Shown here: piece after piece, positions 9,006 through 16,860 of the stretch
Layout of the letters: each line of letters begins with the position of its first letter
Position numbering within the stretch: the stretch's first letter is position 1
DNA from: an uncultured Christensenellaceae bacterium
Lineage (GTDB): Bacteria; Bacillota; Clostridia; Christensenellales; UBA3700
Length of the DNA stretch: 64,000 nt
Direction: 5' to 3'
Assembly (NCBI GenBank): GCA_944381325.1
Contig: CALWKS010000004.1
Span: forward strand, 1 to 64,000
The notes under the pieces: generated by a model
What the model was told of the DNA's origin: nothing
Database searches by the model: none
Seen by the model: only the letters and a program-made list of their open reading frames with translations
Translations under genes and position numbers: made by a program

Positions 9006-9054
9006 TCGAAACGTTACATTTTTATATTATACAAGATTTTACAACACAAATCAA
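9006..9054 (-). promoter_or_regulatory. Promoter and operator of the oxidoreductase-PnuC-GH29 operon
   Basis: On the minus strand TTGATT (9054-9049), 17 bases and TATAAT (9031-9026) form the promoter. GTAACGTTTCGA (9017-9006) follows at the likely start site; its core matches GAAACGTTTC in nine of ten positions. It is the third copy of this operator in the left part of the window, tying this operon to the GH95/symporter pair. Confidence 0.65.
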
Positions 9055-9085
9055 CCCCGTTTCAAAAATTTGTCGATATTATCTT

Positions 9086-9976
9086 GTGCTGTTTGAAAAA
9101 CAAAGTGCCGAAGTATATATAAATATAAACAAAAACATAAAGAGAAAAAATAATACGATTCATCGTGTTCCTAGGGCCAGCATAAACATTAATGACGGTA
9201 CTTTCGGAGGACATAAAATACATGCTAACTTACTTTATGACGCCGTAAGAGAAACCTCTGACCACGGAGAATTCAATTCATGGAGCAGAGACCGATTTTG
9301 GTCATATAAAGGATACGGAACAATCGGCAAAAAAGGAAAGCAAAAATCAAAGTATACTTTCCTAGATGCTGTTTCTCCGACTGAAATTTCCTATAACTAT
9401 TTATATTCTCAAAAAAATATGCGATTGAATCTTGAACCTAAAACCAAAGAACAAGAACTCGTAAAAGCATATCTTGAAGAAAACGCAAGCGAAGTCCTTG
9501 CAGAGAAAATCAACAGCGGCGTCCATATCGAAAAATACGGCAAAATGCTAATCAACAAAAAGACGTTAGCCGGCTTTATGAAATACGCATCTGATGAGGC
9601 AAGGAAACTTGCCTCCAAAGGCGCTAATTCGGCGTGCGTTGAAGATAAAGTTGTGTACGGCTGGGCTGTGCATTACTTTGAAGAAGACTCGATAGAAGGT
9701 ACTCTTTACAACGAGGACGGAAGCGAATATAAGCCTGCACCTAAGGTTACGGACAAGCCCGTCGTTAAACCGGTACAACAGAAAAAGAACTCCGCTCAGA
9801 TCTCTATGTTCGATTTTGAAGAAAAGGAAGAAGAACCAATTAAAGAGGAAGAAGACAAAGACGAGGAAGACGAAAAAGAACCTCCTACTTAAGATGAAAT
9901 CAACGAAATACTTGCGGAACTCGCCGAAGACGAAAACAAAAACACTTCGCAAGAAATCATAGACGATCATAAATAG
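9086..9976 (+). pseudogene. PcfK-like / AcrIIA9-family mobile-element protein, 5'-truncated and with an in-frame stop
   Basis: An open frame from 9086 (GTG, no ribosome site) to the stop TAA at 9890-9892 encodes about 268 residues. Residues 126-215 (YLEENASEVLAEKI, MKYASDEARKLASKG, VYGWAVHYFEEDSIEGTLYN) match the PcfK-like domain found in conjugative elements, the family to which the Cas9 inhibitor AcrIIA9 belongs. A clamp-binding-like motif QISMFDF (about 239-245) and an acidic tail follow. After the TAA the same frame continues for 27 coding codons to TAG at 9974-9976, still acidic and helical, so the TAA looks like a nonsense mutation. No in-frame ATG with a ribosome site precedes residue 112, so the 5' end is lost or rearranged. 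Residues 30-110 are unrecognised. Confidence 0.6.
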
Positions 9977-10190
9977 AATTACCGTTATTTCCAATATCAT
10001 TCCCATCCAAATTCAAGTAATTTGCATCATTTTCATTTGGTTCAGCGGAATTGCTTATGAACCCATCGTCTTCTTGTGCGTATGCGATGTGACCAGATTG
10101 GTGAACTCCTATTATCGAAAACATCTCAAGAATTGTTGCTACCAATAACAGCACGGCAGTGGTGCTGATTAAAAATCTTTTCTTTGTCAT
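9957..10190 (-). CDS. Small secreted peptide of unknown function
   Basis: The 77-residue protein starts at an ATG with a clear ribosome site (GGAGG, about five bases upstream). It has a textbook signal peptide: MTKKR, a hydrophobic core (TTAVLLLVATILEMFSIIGV) and a likely cleavage after AYA near residue 37. The mature part is about 40 residues, acidic then Asn-rich (NYLNLDGNDIGNNGNS). It has no cysteine and no lipobox. It overlaps the 3' end of the PcfK-like remnant on the other strand. I do not recognise it; it could be a peptide signal, a pheromone precursor or a small exported accessory protein of the former element. Confidence 0.5.
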   Translation of the reverse strand: MTKKRFLISTTAVLLLVATILEMFSIIGVHQSGHIAYAQEDDGFISNSAEPNENDANYLNLDGNDIGNNGNSIYDRL

Positions 10191-10304
10191 TTTTCCTCCA
10201 ATTAGTTTAATTTTTTTTATTTAATTATTTATTACATTTTTACACCCCCTTCTTCGCATTCTATTTTCTATACTTCATTAGATAATACATTGTTCGGAAA
10301 TAAT

Positions 10305-10340
10305 AAAAAAAAGAGCCAAAGCTATTAGCTTTAACTCTTT
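10305..10340 (-). terminator. Orphan minus-strand intrinsic terminator
   Basis: On the minus strand a 13-bp stem with two G-U wobbles (AAAGAGUUAAAGC/GCUUUGGCUCUUU, loop UAAUA) is followed by T8. On the plus strand the two wobbles become mismatches and no T-run follows, so it points to minus. No gene ends just upstream of it on that strand, so it probably outlived its gene. Confidence 0.6.
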
Positions 10341-10347
10341 ATAATAA

Positions 10348-10623
10348 AGAAACTCTTTTCTTTATAAAATTTTACATAAAATATTAATTAAATCCTGTTC
10401 ATTATTAATATTAGCATTCAAAAAATATTGCTGCTCCTTATCAAAACATCGCCTTACAGGTATTATTTTCTATAAAATAAATTACACAAACAATAAAAAC
10501 GGTCCTGATGGCAATACCCCTCAGGGTCTTTTGCTTTATACAGACAAAACTGTTTTCAAAGATTCTATATTTTCCAAATCTCACGGCAAAGACCGCGATG
10601 TACTAATCAAAGTATTTTTCTAA
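10348..10623 (+). pseudogene. Possible gene fragment (no start), C-terminal part of an unknown protein
   Basis: A plus-strand frame is open from 10348 to TAA at 10621-10623 (91 codons) with no ATG. Its last 60 or so codons look coding: a string NNKNGPDGNTPQG, then LLLYTDKTVFKDS and RDVLIKVFF, with ordinary codon use. I do not recognise it. It may be the tail of a gene lost in the same decay as the PcfK-like remnant. The rest of the gene-free stretch 10191-10835 shows only A+T-rich sequence and two hairpins. Confidence 0.3.
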
Positions 10624-10783
10624 CAATTTTGCGTATGTTTATCTCAGCAAAATGCAAAAATCTGAAGTCGGTTTGATCATAAAATTGTAAACTAATATAC
10701 ATAGTATATTAAATCTCGAAAAAATGCGAGTTCTTAAATTAACCGACACGTGCCGCCATCGCAAAGCTCAGTGCTTTTTGCAT

Positions 10784-10818
10784 AAAAAAATGAGTGACTA
10801 CTTGTCACTCATTTTTTT
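10784..10818. terminator. Bidirectional intrinsic terminator
   Basis: TGAGTGAC (10791-10798) pairs with GTCACTCA (10804-10811) over a 5-base loop, flanked by A7 and T7, so it can act both ways. It ends the minus-strand membrane-protein gene at 10836. Confidence 0.8.
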
Positions 10819-10835
10819 ATTTCTTTTTACACAAA

Positions 10836-11240
10836 TCATATCTTCAGATCTTCGTCTTTTTGATCCTCTTCGTTTTTCTGCTCAAAGGCAGGTCTTTCAA
10901 TATCCTTGCTGCCTTTAAAGAATGCGATTGCGCCGAAAACAACGTAGACTATGATCTTTGCCACATTGGTTAATTTATTCAGTATATCGTAAGCCTCATA
11001 CGCGCCTGAAGAATAAAAACCGCTCGACATGCCGCCGATATTGGTATAAAGCGCAAAGAACATTGAGATCAACGTAAATATAAGCGTAACGATAAATGCC
11101 GTCTTGGCTGTTTTCTTTAATTCTTCGTTATCCGATTTTACAATCACATAGCCGCCGACGACAGCGTAAGCAATTATGCTAAGATATCCGCACACCCAGA
11201 TAAGCAAAGCCTTCCATCTTGTTGACCATCCTTCATTCAT
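10836..11240 (-). CDS. Small membrane protein, three predicted membrane segments
   Basis: The 134-residue protein starts at an ATG preceded by GGAGGAA. Hydrophobic segments lie at about 10-33 (ALLIWVCGYLSIIAYAVVGGYVIV), 45-65 (AFIVTLIFTLISMFFALY) and 93-110 (IIVYVVFGAIAFF). A charged C-terminal tail (residues 111-134, EEDQKDEDLKI) is probably cytoplasmic. No conserved motif is recognised. It stands alone between terminators, with a short direct repeat in its upstream region (11320-11426). Confidence 0.6.
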   Translation of the reverse strand: MNEGWSTRWKALLIWVCGYLSIIAYAVVGGYVIVKSDNEELKKTAKTAFIVTLIFTLISMFFALYTNIGGMSSGFYSSGAYEAYDILNKLTNVAKIIVYVVFGAIAFFKGSKDIERPAFEQKNEEDQKDEDLKI

Positions 11241-11319
11241 AAAACTTCCTCCCGTTTATTGTAATTATTTTAAACCCCCTATCGTTATATGTTGCACGAC
11301 TTGCGGCGGTTAATTGCCT

Positions 11320-11426
11320 GTCGTCTGTGATCATATTGAATAAAACATATATTTATTTTCATTTTTATTATATCAACACTGCTATTCTGTGTCAATAGCG
11401 CTTTTTATCCGTCGTCTATGATCACA
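11320..11426. repeat. Pair of 16-bp direct repeats in an intergenic region
   Basis: GTCGTCTGTGATCATA (11320-11335) and GTCGTCTATGATCACA (11411-11426) differ at two positions and are 91 bases apart. They sit between the membrane-protein gene and the phosphatase gene, upstream of the former and just beyond the 3' end of the latter. They may be regulator sites or a small duplication. Confidence 0.4.
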
Positions 11427-11461
11427 TAAATTGTCCATAACTCGCATATCGAATAGCCAAA

Positions 11462-12148
11462 CTATTTTCTGCTCACATAAAAACATTCGCACGTATCTAC
11501 TGAGACGCAACCGAGAACTCCGCTTAACGCGGTATCGAGATCAAGGTGGACTTTGCAGTAATCAGATATATCAGTACTGCGTGAATACGAACACGGGCGC
11601 GGATAAAATAAAATCTCTGGCTTACCCCCGGTGATATACCATGTGGGCGTATGTCCGAAGAATACGCACTTACCTCCCTCAGGCAGAACGTCTGGCTCTT
11701 TAAATACCCGATCGTATACCAGAGTATGCTCTTTTGCACTTTCAGGCGGACAAAGCAAACCGTCTTTTACGGGCAGACCTGCGTGTACGCAGATAAATTT
11801 GTCCGTCTCAATATAATAAGGCAAATTCTCCAGATAATCCACAATATCCCAGTCAAGCAGATTGCCGTCAGAAAAATATGCCTGCAATTTGCCGAGAACA
11901 AGGTCATAGTCGTCAGACTCTCTCATAAGCGAATGAAAATATCTCAGAAAATCGTATTCGTGATTTCCCGCTATACATTCAACCTCTGGCATCGAATACA
12001 ACAATTTTGTCAGGCGTATGCTGTCAGGTCCTTTCTCAACGATATCCCCTGCAACGTACAGCTTGTCTCCGCTGCCGAAACTTATTTTGTCCATAAGTCT
12101 GCAAAAAAGCTCATAATGACCGTGTATGTCAGATATGCAGTAATCCAT
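11462..12148 (-). CDS. PPP-type metallophosphatase (serine/threonine or dinucleotide phosphatase-like)
   Basis: The 228-residue cytoplasmic protein has the metal-binding motifs in order: SDIHGH (Asp7, His9), GDIVEKG (Asp35; the usual second Asp of GDxxDRG is Glu38), GNHEYD (Asn62, His63), VHAG (His122) and FGHTP (His166). This set defines the PPP/ApaH/PrpE group, which removes phosphate from phosphoproteins or cleaves diadenosine tetraphosphate. Length fits the short bacterial phosphatases. It is monocistronic, with only a modest ribosome site (AGGAT). The substrate cannot be told from sequence. Confidence 0.85.
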   Translation of the reverse strand: MDYCISDIHGHYELFCRLMDKISFGSGDKLYVAGDIVEKGPDSIRLTKLLYSMPEVECIAGNHEYDFLRYFHSLMRESDDYDLVLGKLQAYFSDGNLLDWDIVDYLENLPYYIETDKFICVHAGLPVKDGLLCPPESAKEHTLVYDRVFKEPDVLPEGGKCVFFGHTPTWYITGGKPEILFYPRPCSYSRSTDISDYCKVHLDLDTALSGVLGCVSVDTCECFYVSRK

Positions 12149-12229
12149 ACCGTTATTATATATCCTGCCGTATTATAAATCAATACCGCATTTTTCAGAA
12201 TCAGACAGATATTTATTATAATACAAACT

Positions 12230-12254
12230 AAATGCGCCCTATTCGAGCGCATTT
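12230..12254. terminator. Hairpin downstream of the GH31 gene (weak terminator)
   Basis: AAATGCGC (12230-12237) pairs with GCGCATTT (12247-12254) over a 9-base loop. It lies just beyond the 3' end of the minus-strand GH31 gene but lacks a strong T-run on that strand, so terminator function is tentative. Confidence 0.4.
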
Positions 12255-12312
12255 AAAAAACCAATATTAATTCTTCTGCTGAAATCGCATTAAACAATAG
12301 CGAAAATATTAA

Positions 12313-14655
12313 TCATTTGCATATCTTCTTTATTTCTTCTATCGGCTCGGCAAAGCAGCGCTTTACTCCCAACATTGAAGCGTTTTTATCTTTCAGAAAA
12401 CGGTTGAACATAGCAGCTTTTTTCATATTCCCGCCCTGGAATTTTGAAACCAGATCGATAAGCGCTTCTCTAAAAGAAGGATTGCTCTTATAGACGCACT
12501 CTTCTGCAGAAATTACCGTATCCTCTCCGTCATATTTAAAAGTTACGGAATTTGCGGTTTCCCCCAGTGTTTTGCAATTTGCCGATATGTCGGCGCTTAC
12601 AACGTCTTTGAATACGACGGTGATCTCTCTTCCTGCAGGAAGAACGCTCTTGTCGCCGCTTACGGAAAGTGAGAGCTTAAGAGTGTTACCGCTCTGTCTT
12701 ACGCATATTTTTGTCTTGCAGTATTTTCCTTTTTCATAATCTGTAGTCTCCCCGTCATCCTCGTATAGCTCGACTTCTCCTTCTCCTGCATATACCCATA
12801 CTTCAAGCGGTCTTTCCGCCTGCAAGCCGTTGTCTTCGCAATCTCTATAAAGAGGAACAACGCTTCCCTTCTTAGCGAATACGGGCTCATCTTCCAAATC
12901 TCTGAAAATCTTGTATTCACCCTCGGTATAAATCCTTCCGGTAAAGATATCGGTATAGGCCTCACCTTCAGGCACCCAAAGATTTGTGCATGCAAGGCTG
13001 GTCCTTCTGTCAGTTTTCTGCGTTATAGGCGCTACAACAAGCTGAGTGCCGAAAGCATACTGATTTTTCGCTTTATATGCCTCTTTGCAGTCGTAAGAAT
13101 AATACATAGGCTCGCAAAGCGCGCGCCCTTCCGTCGCCGTAAGATAGTTCATAGAATAAAGATAGGGAATCAGTTTGTGTCTGAAACGCAGATACTCAAC
13201 GGCACTTCTTTCCACCTCTTTCCTTGACTTCCACGGCTCTTTGCCCATAAACTCAATGCTCGTCGAGTGCAGTCTGTTTATCGGGCTGAATACGCCCAGT
13301 TGAAGCCATCTGAGATACAGCTCGTCGTCTTTATATCCCATGTGATGACCGCCTATATCGTGACTCCACCAGGTATAGCCGACGTTGGTCGCGGTTGCCG
13401 TCATATACGGCTGGAAGTCTAGCGTCTTCCAGGTCATCGCACTGTCTCCGCTGAAGCCTATAGGATATCTGTGGCTTCCTATACCTGCATAACGCGACAA
13501 TATCAGAGCGCGAGTGCCCTCATCGCGCATATCCAGAGTATGATAATGATTAAGCGCCCAGAGCGGATCCAGTCCCTTCACGTCGCTGTGCTTGCCCTGC
13601 TGCCAGTCTATCCACCAGAAGCGCACGCCTTCGCGCTGATAAGGTCTGTGAAGGACGTCGAAATACGCCTTCAGATAGTTTTCGTCTGCTAGAGAAAAAC
13701 ATACGGGCGCTTTGGTTGCAGGATCTATGCCGCAAATTCTGCATACGTCTTTGTACTGATCTTCAAAAAATCTTACGCCCTGTGCGGGGTGAAGATTTAC
13801 GGTAACTTTGAAACCGTTGTCGTTGAGATATTTTAAAAGCGCACGATAATCGGGGAAAAGTTCCGTATTCCAGCTGTACCCCGTCCAACCCGGCATTGAC
13901 GCATAGATAACGCGATCTATCATATTGTCGGTGGGCTTTGCAACCGCTTCTTTTCCGAAGCGCTCAACAACGTCTACCCAGTGCCAGTCCATATCTATAG
14001 TTGCAACGGTAACGGGAATCTTTCTGTCAATAAACGTCTGCATAAGATCGTGATACTCTTTCTGAGTGTATGCCTTATATCTGCTCCACCAGTTGCCCAG
14101 CGCGAATTTCGGAAGAAGCGGCGTATAGCCCGTCAGTTCATACAAAGCGCGTATCGCCCCGCGATAGTCATTGCCGTAAGCAAAATAATATTTGTCGCTG
14201 CATTTTGCACGCGGTAAAATCTTGTCTCCCTTGAGTATGAGCGAAGAAGAATCGTCAAAAACCGCCACCCCGTTTCTAGACACTACGCTTTTGCCCAGTC
14301 TGACTTTGCCGTCAGTCATATCGAGGGTACGTCTTGTCCCCGGCAGAACGCCGCGAGAGGAATTGAACGATTTTCTGCCGTCTGCAAGCACAATCTTTGC
14401 AACCGACTTTCTTAACGTGTCGAAGTAAAATTCAATTTTACGCGTTTTTATCAGTATAATTCTGCCCGATGTGCTTACGCTGAATTCAGGGCTGTCCCAG
14501 TCCCTGTACCACACACACTGAGTCGCTTCGTCGCAGAAATTGCCCGTCTCGACTCTAATAAGTCTTTCTGTAAGGACGGTGATTCTCCAGTTCTTGCCTG
14601 ATACGGTTTGCTTTTCTTTACTCTTCGACGCTGTGTTTACTATAAATCTTTGCAT
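12313..14655 (-). CDS. GH31-family alpha-glycosidase
   Basis: From the ATG at 14655 (SD AGGGG) the protein has 780 residues; an upstream in-frame ATG at 14760 lies beyond the promoter and is rejected. It has a beta-sandwich N domain, then the (beta/alpha)8 barrel. WWIDWQQG holds the expected nucleophile Asp; IGFSGDSAMTW holds the acid/base region; WWSHDIGGHHMG and SPINRLHS are further GH31 landmarks. C-terminal beta domains follow (VVAPIT, LYEDDG). GH31 enzymes release alpha-linked glucose, xylose or galactose. The WWIDWQQG subtype is common in gut bacteria and acts on several alpha-linkages. There is no signal peptide, so the substrate is imported first. It is monocistronic with a palindromic operator at its start site. 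Confidence 0.9.
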   Translation of the reverse strand: MQRFIVNTASKSKEKQTVSGKNWRITVLTERLIRVETGNFCDEATQCVWYRDWDSPEFSVSTSGRIILIKTRKIEFYFDTLRKSVAKIVLADGRKSFNSSRGVLPGTRRTLDMTDGKVRLGKSVVSRNGVAVFDDSSSLILKGDKILPRAKCSDKYYFAYGNDYRGAIRALYELTGYTPLLPKFALGNWWSRYKAYTQKEYHDLMQTFIDRKIPVTVATIDMDWHWVDVVERFGKEAVAKPTDNMIDRVIYASMPGWTGYSWNTELFPDYRALLKYLNDNGFKVTVNLHPAQGVRFFEDQYKDVCRICGIDPATKAPVCFSLADENYLKAYFDVLHRPYQREGVRFWWIDWQQGKHSDVKGLDPLWALNHYHTLDMRDEGTRALILSRYAGIGSHRYPIGFSGDSAMTWKTLDFQPYMTATATNVGYTWWSHDIGGHHMGYKDDELYLRWLQLGVFSPINRLHSTSIEFMGKEPWKSRKEVERSAVEYLRFRHKLIPYLYSMNYLTATEGRALCEPMYYSYDCKEAYKAKNQYAFGTQLVVAPITQKTDRRTSLACTNLWVPEGEAYTDIFTGRIYTEGEYKIFRDLEDEPVFAKKGSVVPLYRDCEDNGLQAERPLEVWVYAGEGEVELYEDDGETTDYEKGKYCKTKICVRQSGNTLKLSLSVSGDKSVLPAGREITVVFKDVVSADISANCKTLGETANSVTFKYDGEDTVISAEECVYKSNPSFREALIDLVSKFQGGNMKKAAMFNRFLKDKNASMLGVKRCFAEPIEEIKKICK

Positions 14656-14678
14656 ATTTTCCCCTATATCCTTTGTTT

Positions 14679-14727
14679 TGACGATATCGTCATTTATAAG
14701 TATAAAATATAATATGTACGAATTCAA
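14679..14727 (-). promoter_or_regulatory. GH31 promoter with a 14-bp palindromic operator
   Basis: On the minus strand TTGAAT (14727-14722), 17 bases and TATACT (14704-14699) form the promoter. The perfect palindrome TGACGATATCGTCA (14692-14679) covers the expected start site. Its sequence differs from the GAAACG operators, so a different repressor is likely. Confidence 0.6.
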
Positions 14728-14956
14728 TATCTTTCTGAATAAGGTTTTTAATACGCACATAAACGCAGATATTCTTCATCTTATTTAAGGCTATAAGAAG
14801 AACTGCCCTTGCTAAAATTTGTCGCCAACTGTGAAAATTCATTATATCCACTCTTTACCAAGCTTTACAGTCTCAACTGAAAGTGTTCAAGACAAGAAAA
14901 TATCTGTTCTCTGTTCAAGCGCGGTTTTCTTATTATAATATTTATTATTTATTGGA

Positions 14957-14986
14957 TTGATAAAACTTCCTCGCTTGTGCTATAAT
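14957..14986 (+). promoter_or_regulatory. Promoter of the sulfite-reductase-like/ABC operon
   Basis: TTGATA (14957-14962), an 18-base spacer and TATAAT (14981-14986) lie 24 bases ahead of the start codon at 15011. The gene-free stretch 14656-15010 otherwise holds the GH31 promoter; I see no Fur- or DtxR-like box in it by eye. Confidence 0.65.
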
Positions 14987-15010
14987 TCACGGATAAAGGA
15001 GATTATATTT

Positions 15011-15937
15011 ATGAAAATCGACGCTAATCTTAAAAAAGAACTCAAGTCTCAGGGCTATCTGCCCAGCCGTGACGGAGAACGCGTCGCAGTCAGAGTAATA
15101 ACCGAAAACGGCGTTCTGTCTACGGAACAAATGGCGGCAGTGTCAGAAGTTGCTAAAAAATACGGAAGAAACGAAGTTACGTTTACCACCCGTCTTACCG
15201 TTGAGATCCCTTGGATAAAATACGAAGACGTTGACGCAATCAAAGCGTATTTTGCCGAAAAAGGAATCGTAACGGGCGGCACAGGCAAAAAAGTCAGACC
15301 TCTCGTGGGTTGCAAAGGCACTTATTGCATATTCGGGCTTTACGACACCCAGGCATTCACAAAAAGACTTCACAAATTATTTTACGAAGGTTACAGAAAC
15401 GTAGATTTTCCGCACAAAGTTAAAATCGCGGTAGGCGGTTGCCCCAACAACTGCGTCAAACCCGACCTCAACGACATAGGCGTAGTCAGTCAGCGCTCAC
15501 CTGTTTTCAACAACGAGCTTTGCAGAGGCTGCAAAAAATGCCAGATAGAAGCGACCTGTCCCGTAGGCGCGCCCAAAGTTGTGAACGGCAAACTCAAGAT
15601 AGACACGTCAAAATGCAACAGTTGCGGAAGATGCTCTTACAAATGCCCTTTCAATGCTGTAACTCCCTCTGAGCCTGCGCTCAAGATATACATCGGAGGC
15701 AGATGGGGCAAAGAATTCTGCCGCGGCATAGCGCTGGACGGTCAGTATTCTCAGGAAGAAGCAGTCAGAATTATAGAAAAAGTCATGCTTTTGTTCAAGC
15801 AGGAAGGTTATTTCGGCGAAAGATTCGCAAGCGTCGTAAACAGACTTGGCATTGAAAACGTAAAGAATATGCTCTCAGGCGACGACCTTCTCAATCGCAA
15901 AGAAGAAATACTTGCAATGCCGGTAAAGACAAGATGA
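15011..15937 (+). CDS. Siroheme sulfite/nitrite reductase-like protein with two extra [4Fe-4S] clusters
   Basis: The start at 15011 (SD AAAGGAG) gives 308 residues. Residues 1-95 form the ferredoxin-like half domain with the siroheme-contacting FTTRLTVEIPWI. Cys101/Cys106 (GCKGTYC) and Cys144/Cys148 (CPNNC) would hold the coupled siroheme-[4Fe-4S] centre. An inserted bacterial ferredoxin module follows: CRGCKKCQIEATCP (171-184) and CNSCGRCSYKCP (202-213). The layout matches AsrC-like and small clostridial reductases. It would reduce sulfite, nitrite or a related substrate with six electrons. Its stop overlaps the next gene by four bases (ATGA), tying it to an iron/cobalamin-type importer, so a role linked to that metal complex is possible. 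Confidence 0.8.
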   Translation: MKIDANLKKELKSQGYLPSRDGERVAVRVITENGVLSTEQMAAVSEVAKKYGRNEVTFTTRLTVEIPWIKYEDVDAIKAYFAEKGIVTGGTGKKVRPLVGCKGTYCIFGLYDTQAFTKRLHKLFYEGYRNVDFPHKVKIAVGGCPNNCVKPDLNDIGVVSQRSPVFNNELCRGCKKCQIEATCPVGAPKVVNGKLKIDTSKCNSCGRCSYKCPFNAVTPSEPALKIYIGGRWGKEFCRGIALDGQYSQEEAVRIIEKVMLLFKQEGYFGERFASVVNRLGIENVKNMLSGDDLLNRKEEILAMPVKTR

Positions 15938-16860
15938 AGAAAATAGCTTTTCTTTTGTTTATCGCAATCCTTTCTTCCCTGCTCTTTACGACAGTCGCAT
16001 GCCTGCCGCAGACTGCGCCCGAAGACGGATACACTTTTACCGACGCGACAGGAAGAAGCGTAACCGTAGAGAAAAATCCCGGGAACGTGGTTTCTCTTCA
16101 AGGCTCTTTTGCAGAAACCTGGCTTATCGCAGGCGGAGACCTTGTAGGCGTAACTACTGACGCCTTTGAAGACTTCAATCTCGATCTGCCCGACGCTGAA
16201 ATAGTAGGCACGGTAAAAGAGCCCAACACTGAAATCCTGCTTTCACTAAATCCCGGCTTTGTGATCATGTCTGCGGATATCGCAGGACACAAAGCCGTAG
16301 CTTCGCTTTTGGACAGTTTCTCTATACCGTACGCCTATTTCAAGCAAGAGACCTTTGACGATTATCTCAATATGCTCGAAGTCTTTACGTCTCTTACAGG
16401 AAAGCCTGAAAATTATCAGACTTACGGACTCGCGCTTCAGGAAAGAATAGACAACGTTATCGCAAAGGCTCAGGCACAGCAGAACAAACCCGAAGTGCTG
16501 TTCGCAAGAGCGCGTTCTCAGGGCGTTTCCGCAAAGGCAAGCGACCACATGGTCTGCACTATGCTGGACGAATTCGGTTGCGTGAATATCGCGGCGAAGA
16601 ACCCTTCTCTTCTCGACAATCTCAGCATCGAAGAGATCATAAAACAAGATCCCGATGTTATCCTCGTTACATTTATGGGGGACGAAGAGAGCGCGAAACA
16701 ATATCTTGTAAAGGCATGGGAAAGCAATTCTGCCTGGAGCGGATTAACCGCGGTTAAAGAACACGGGTACGTATTTTTGCAAAAAGATTTATTCCACTTC
16801 AAACCCAACGCGCGTTGGGCAGACGCTTATGAAACGCTTTATAAAATTCTTTTCGAATAA
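15934..16860 (+). CDS. ABC importer substrate-binding lipoprotein (iron complex/cobalamin type)
   Basis: The 308-residue protein has a lipoprotein signal (hydrophobic core, then TTVAC, Cys at about residue 23) and a two-lobe periplasmic-binding fold of the BtuF/FhuD class: VEKNPGNVVSLQGSFAETWLIAG, then LLSLNPGFVI, a long linking helix near residue 150-190, and DPDVILVTFMGDE. It would capture a ferric siderophore, heme or corrinoid outside the membrane and pass it to the permease encoded next. The ATGA overlap at 15934 and the overlap with the permease gene at 16829 show tight coupling. The ligand is not visible from sequence. Confidence 0.85.
   Translation: MKKIAFLLFIAILSSLLFTTVACLPQTAPEDGYTFTDATGRSVTVEKNPGNVVSLQGSFAETWLIAGGDLVGVTTDAFEDFNLDLPDAEIVGTVKEPNTEILLSLNPGFVIMSADIAGHKAVASLLDSFSIPYAYFKQETFDDYLNMLEVFTSLTGKPENYQTYGLALQERIDNVIAKAQAQQNKPEVLFARARSQGVSAKASDHMVCTMLDEFGCVNIAAKNPSLLDNLSIEEIIKQDPDVILVTFMGDEESAKQYLVKAWESNSAWSGLTAVKEHGYVFLQKDLFHFKPNARWADAYETLYKILFE

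Noticed and set aside
9086..9892. Calling the gene a working anti-CRISPR
   Set aside because: Only family-level resemblance is visible, the 5' end is lost and there is an in-frame stop. PcfK-like proteins are mostly not shown to inhibit Cas9.
14656..14760. Longer GH31 protein starting at 14760
   Set aside because: The added 35 residues span the predicted promoter and palindrome, and the ribosome site lies before the ATG at 14655.
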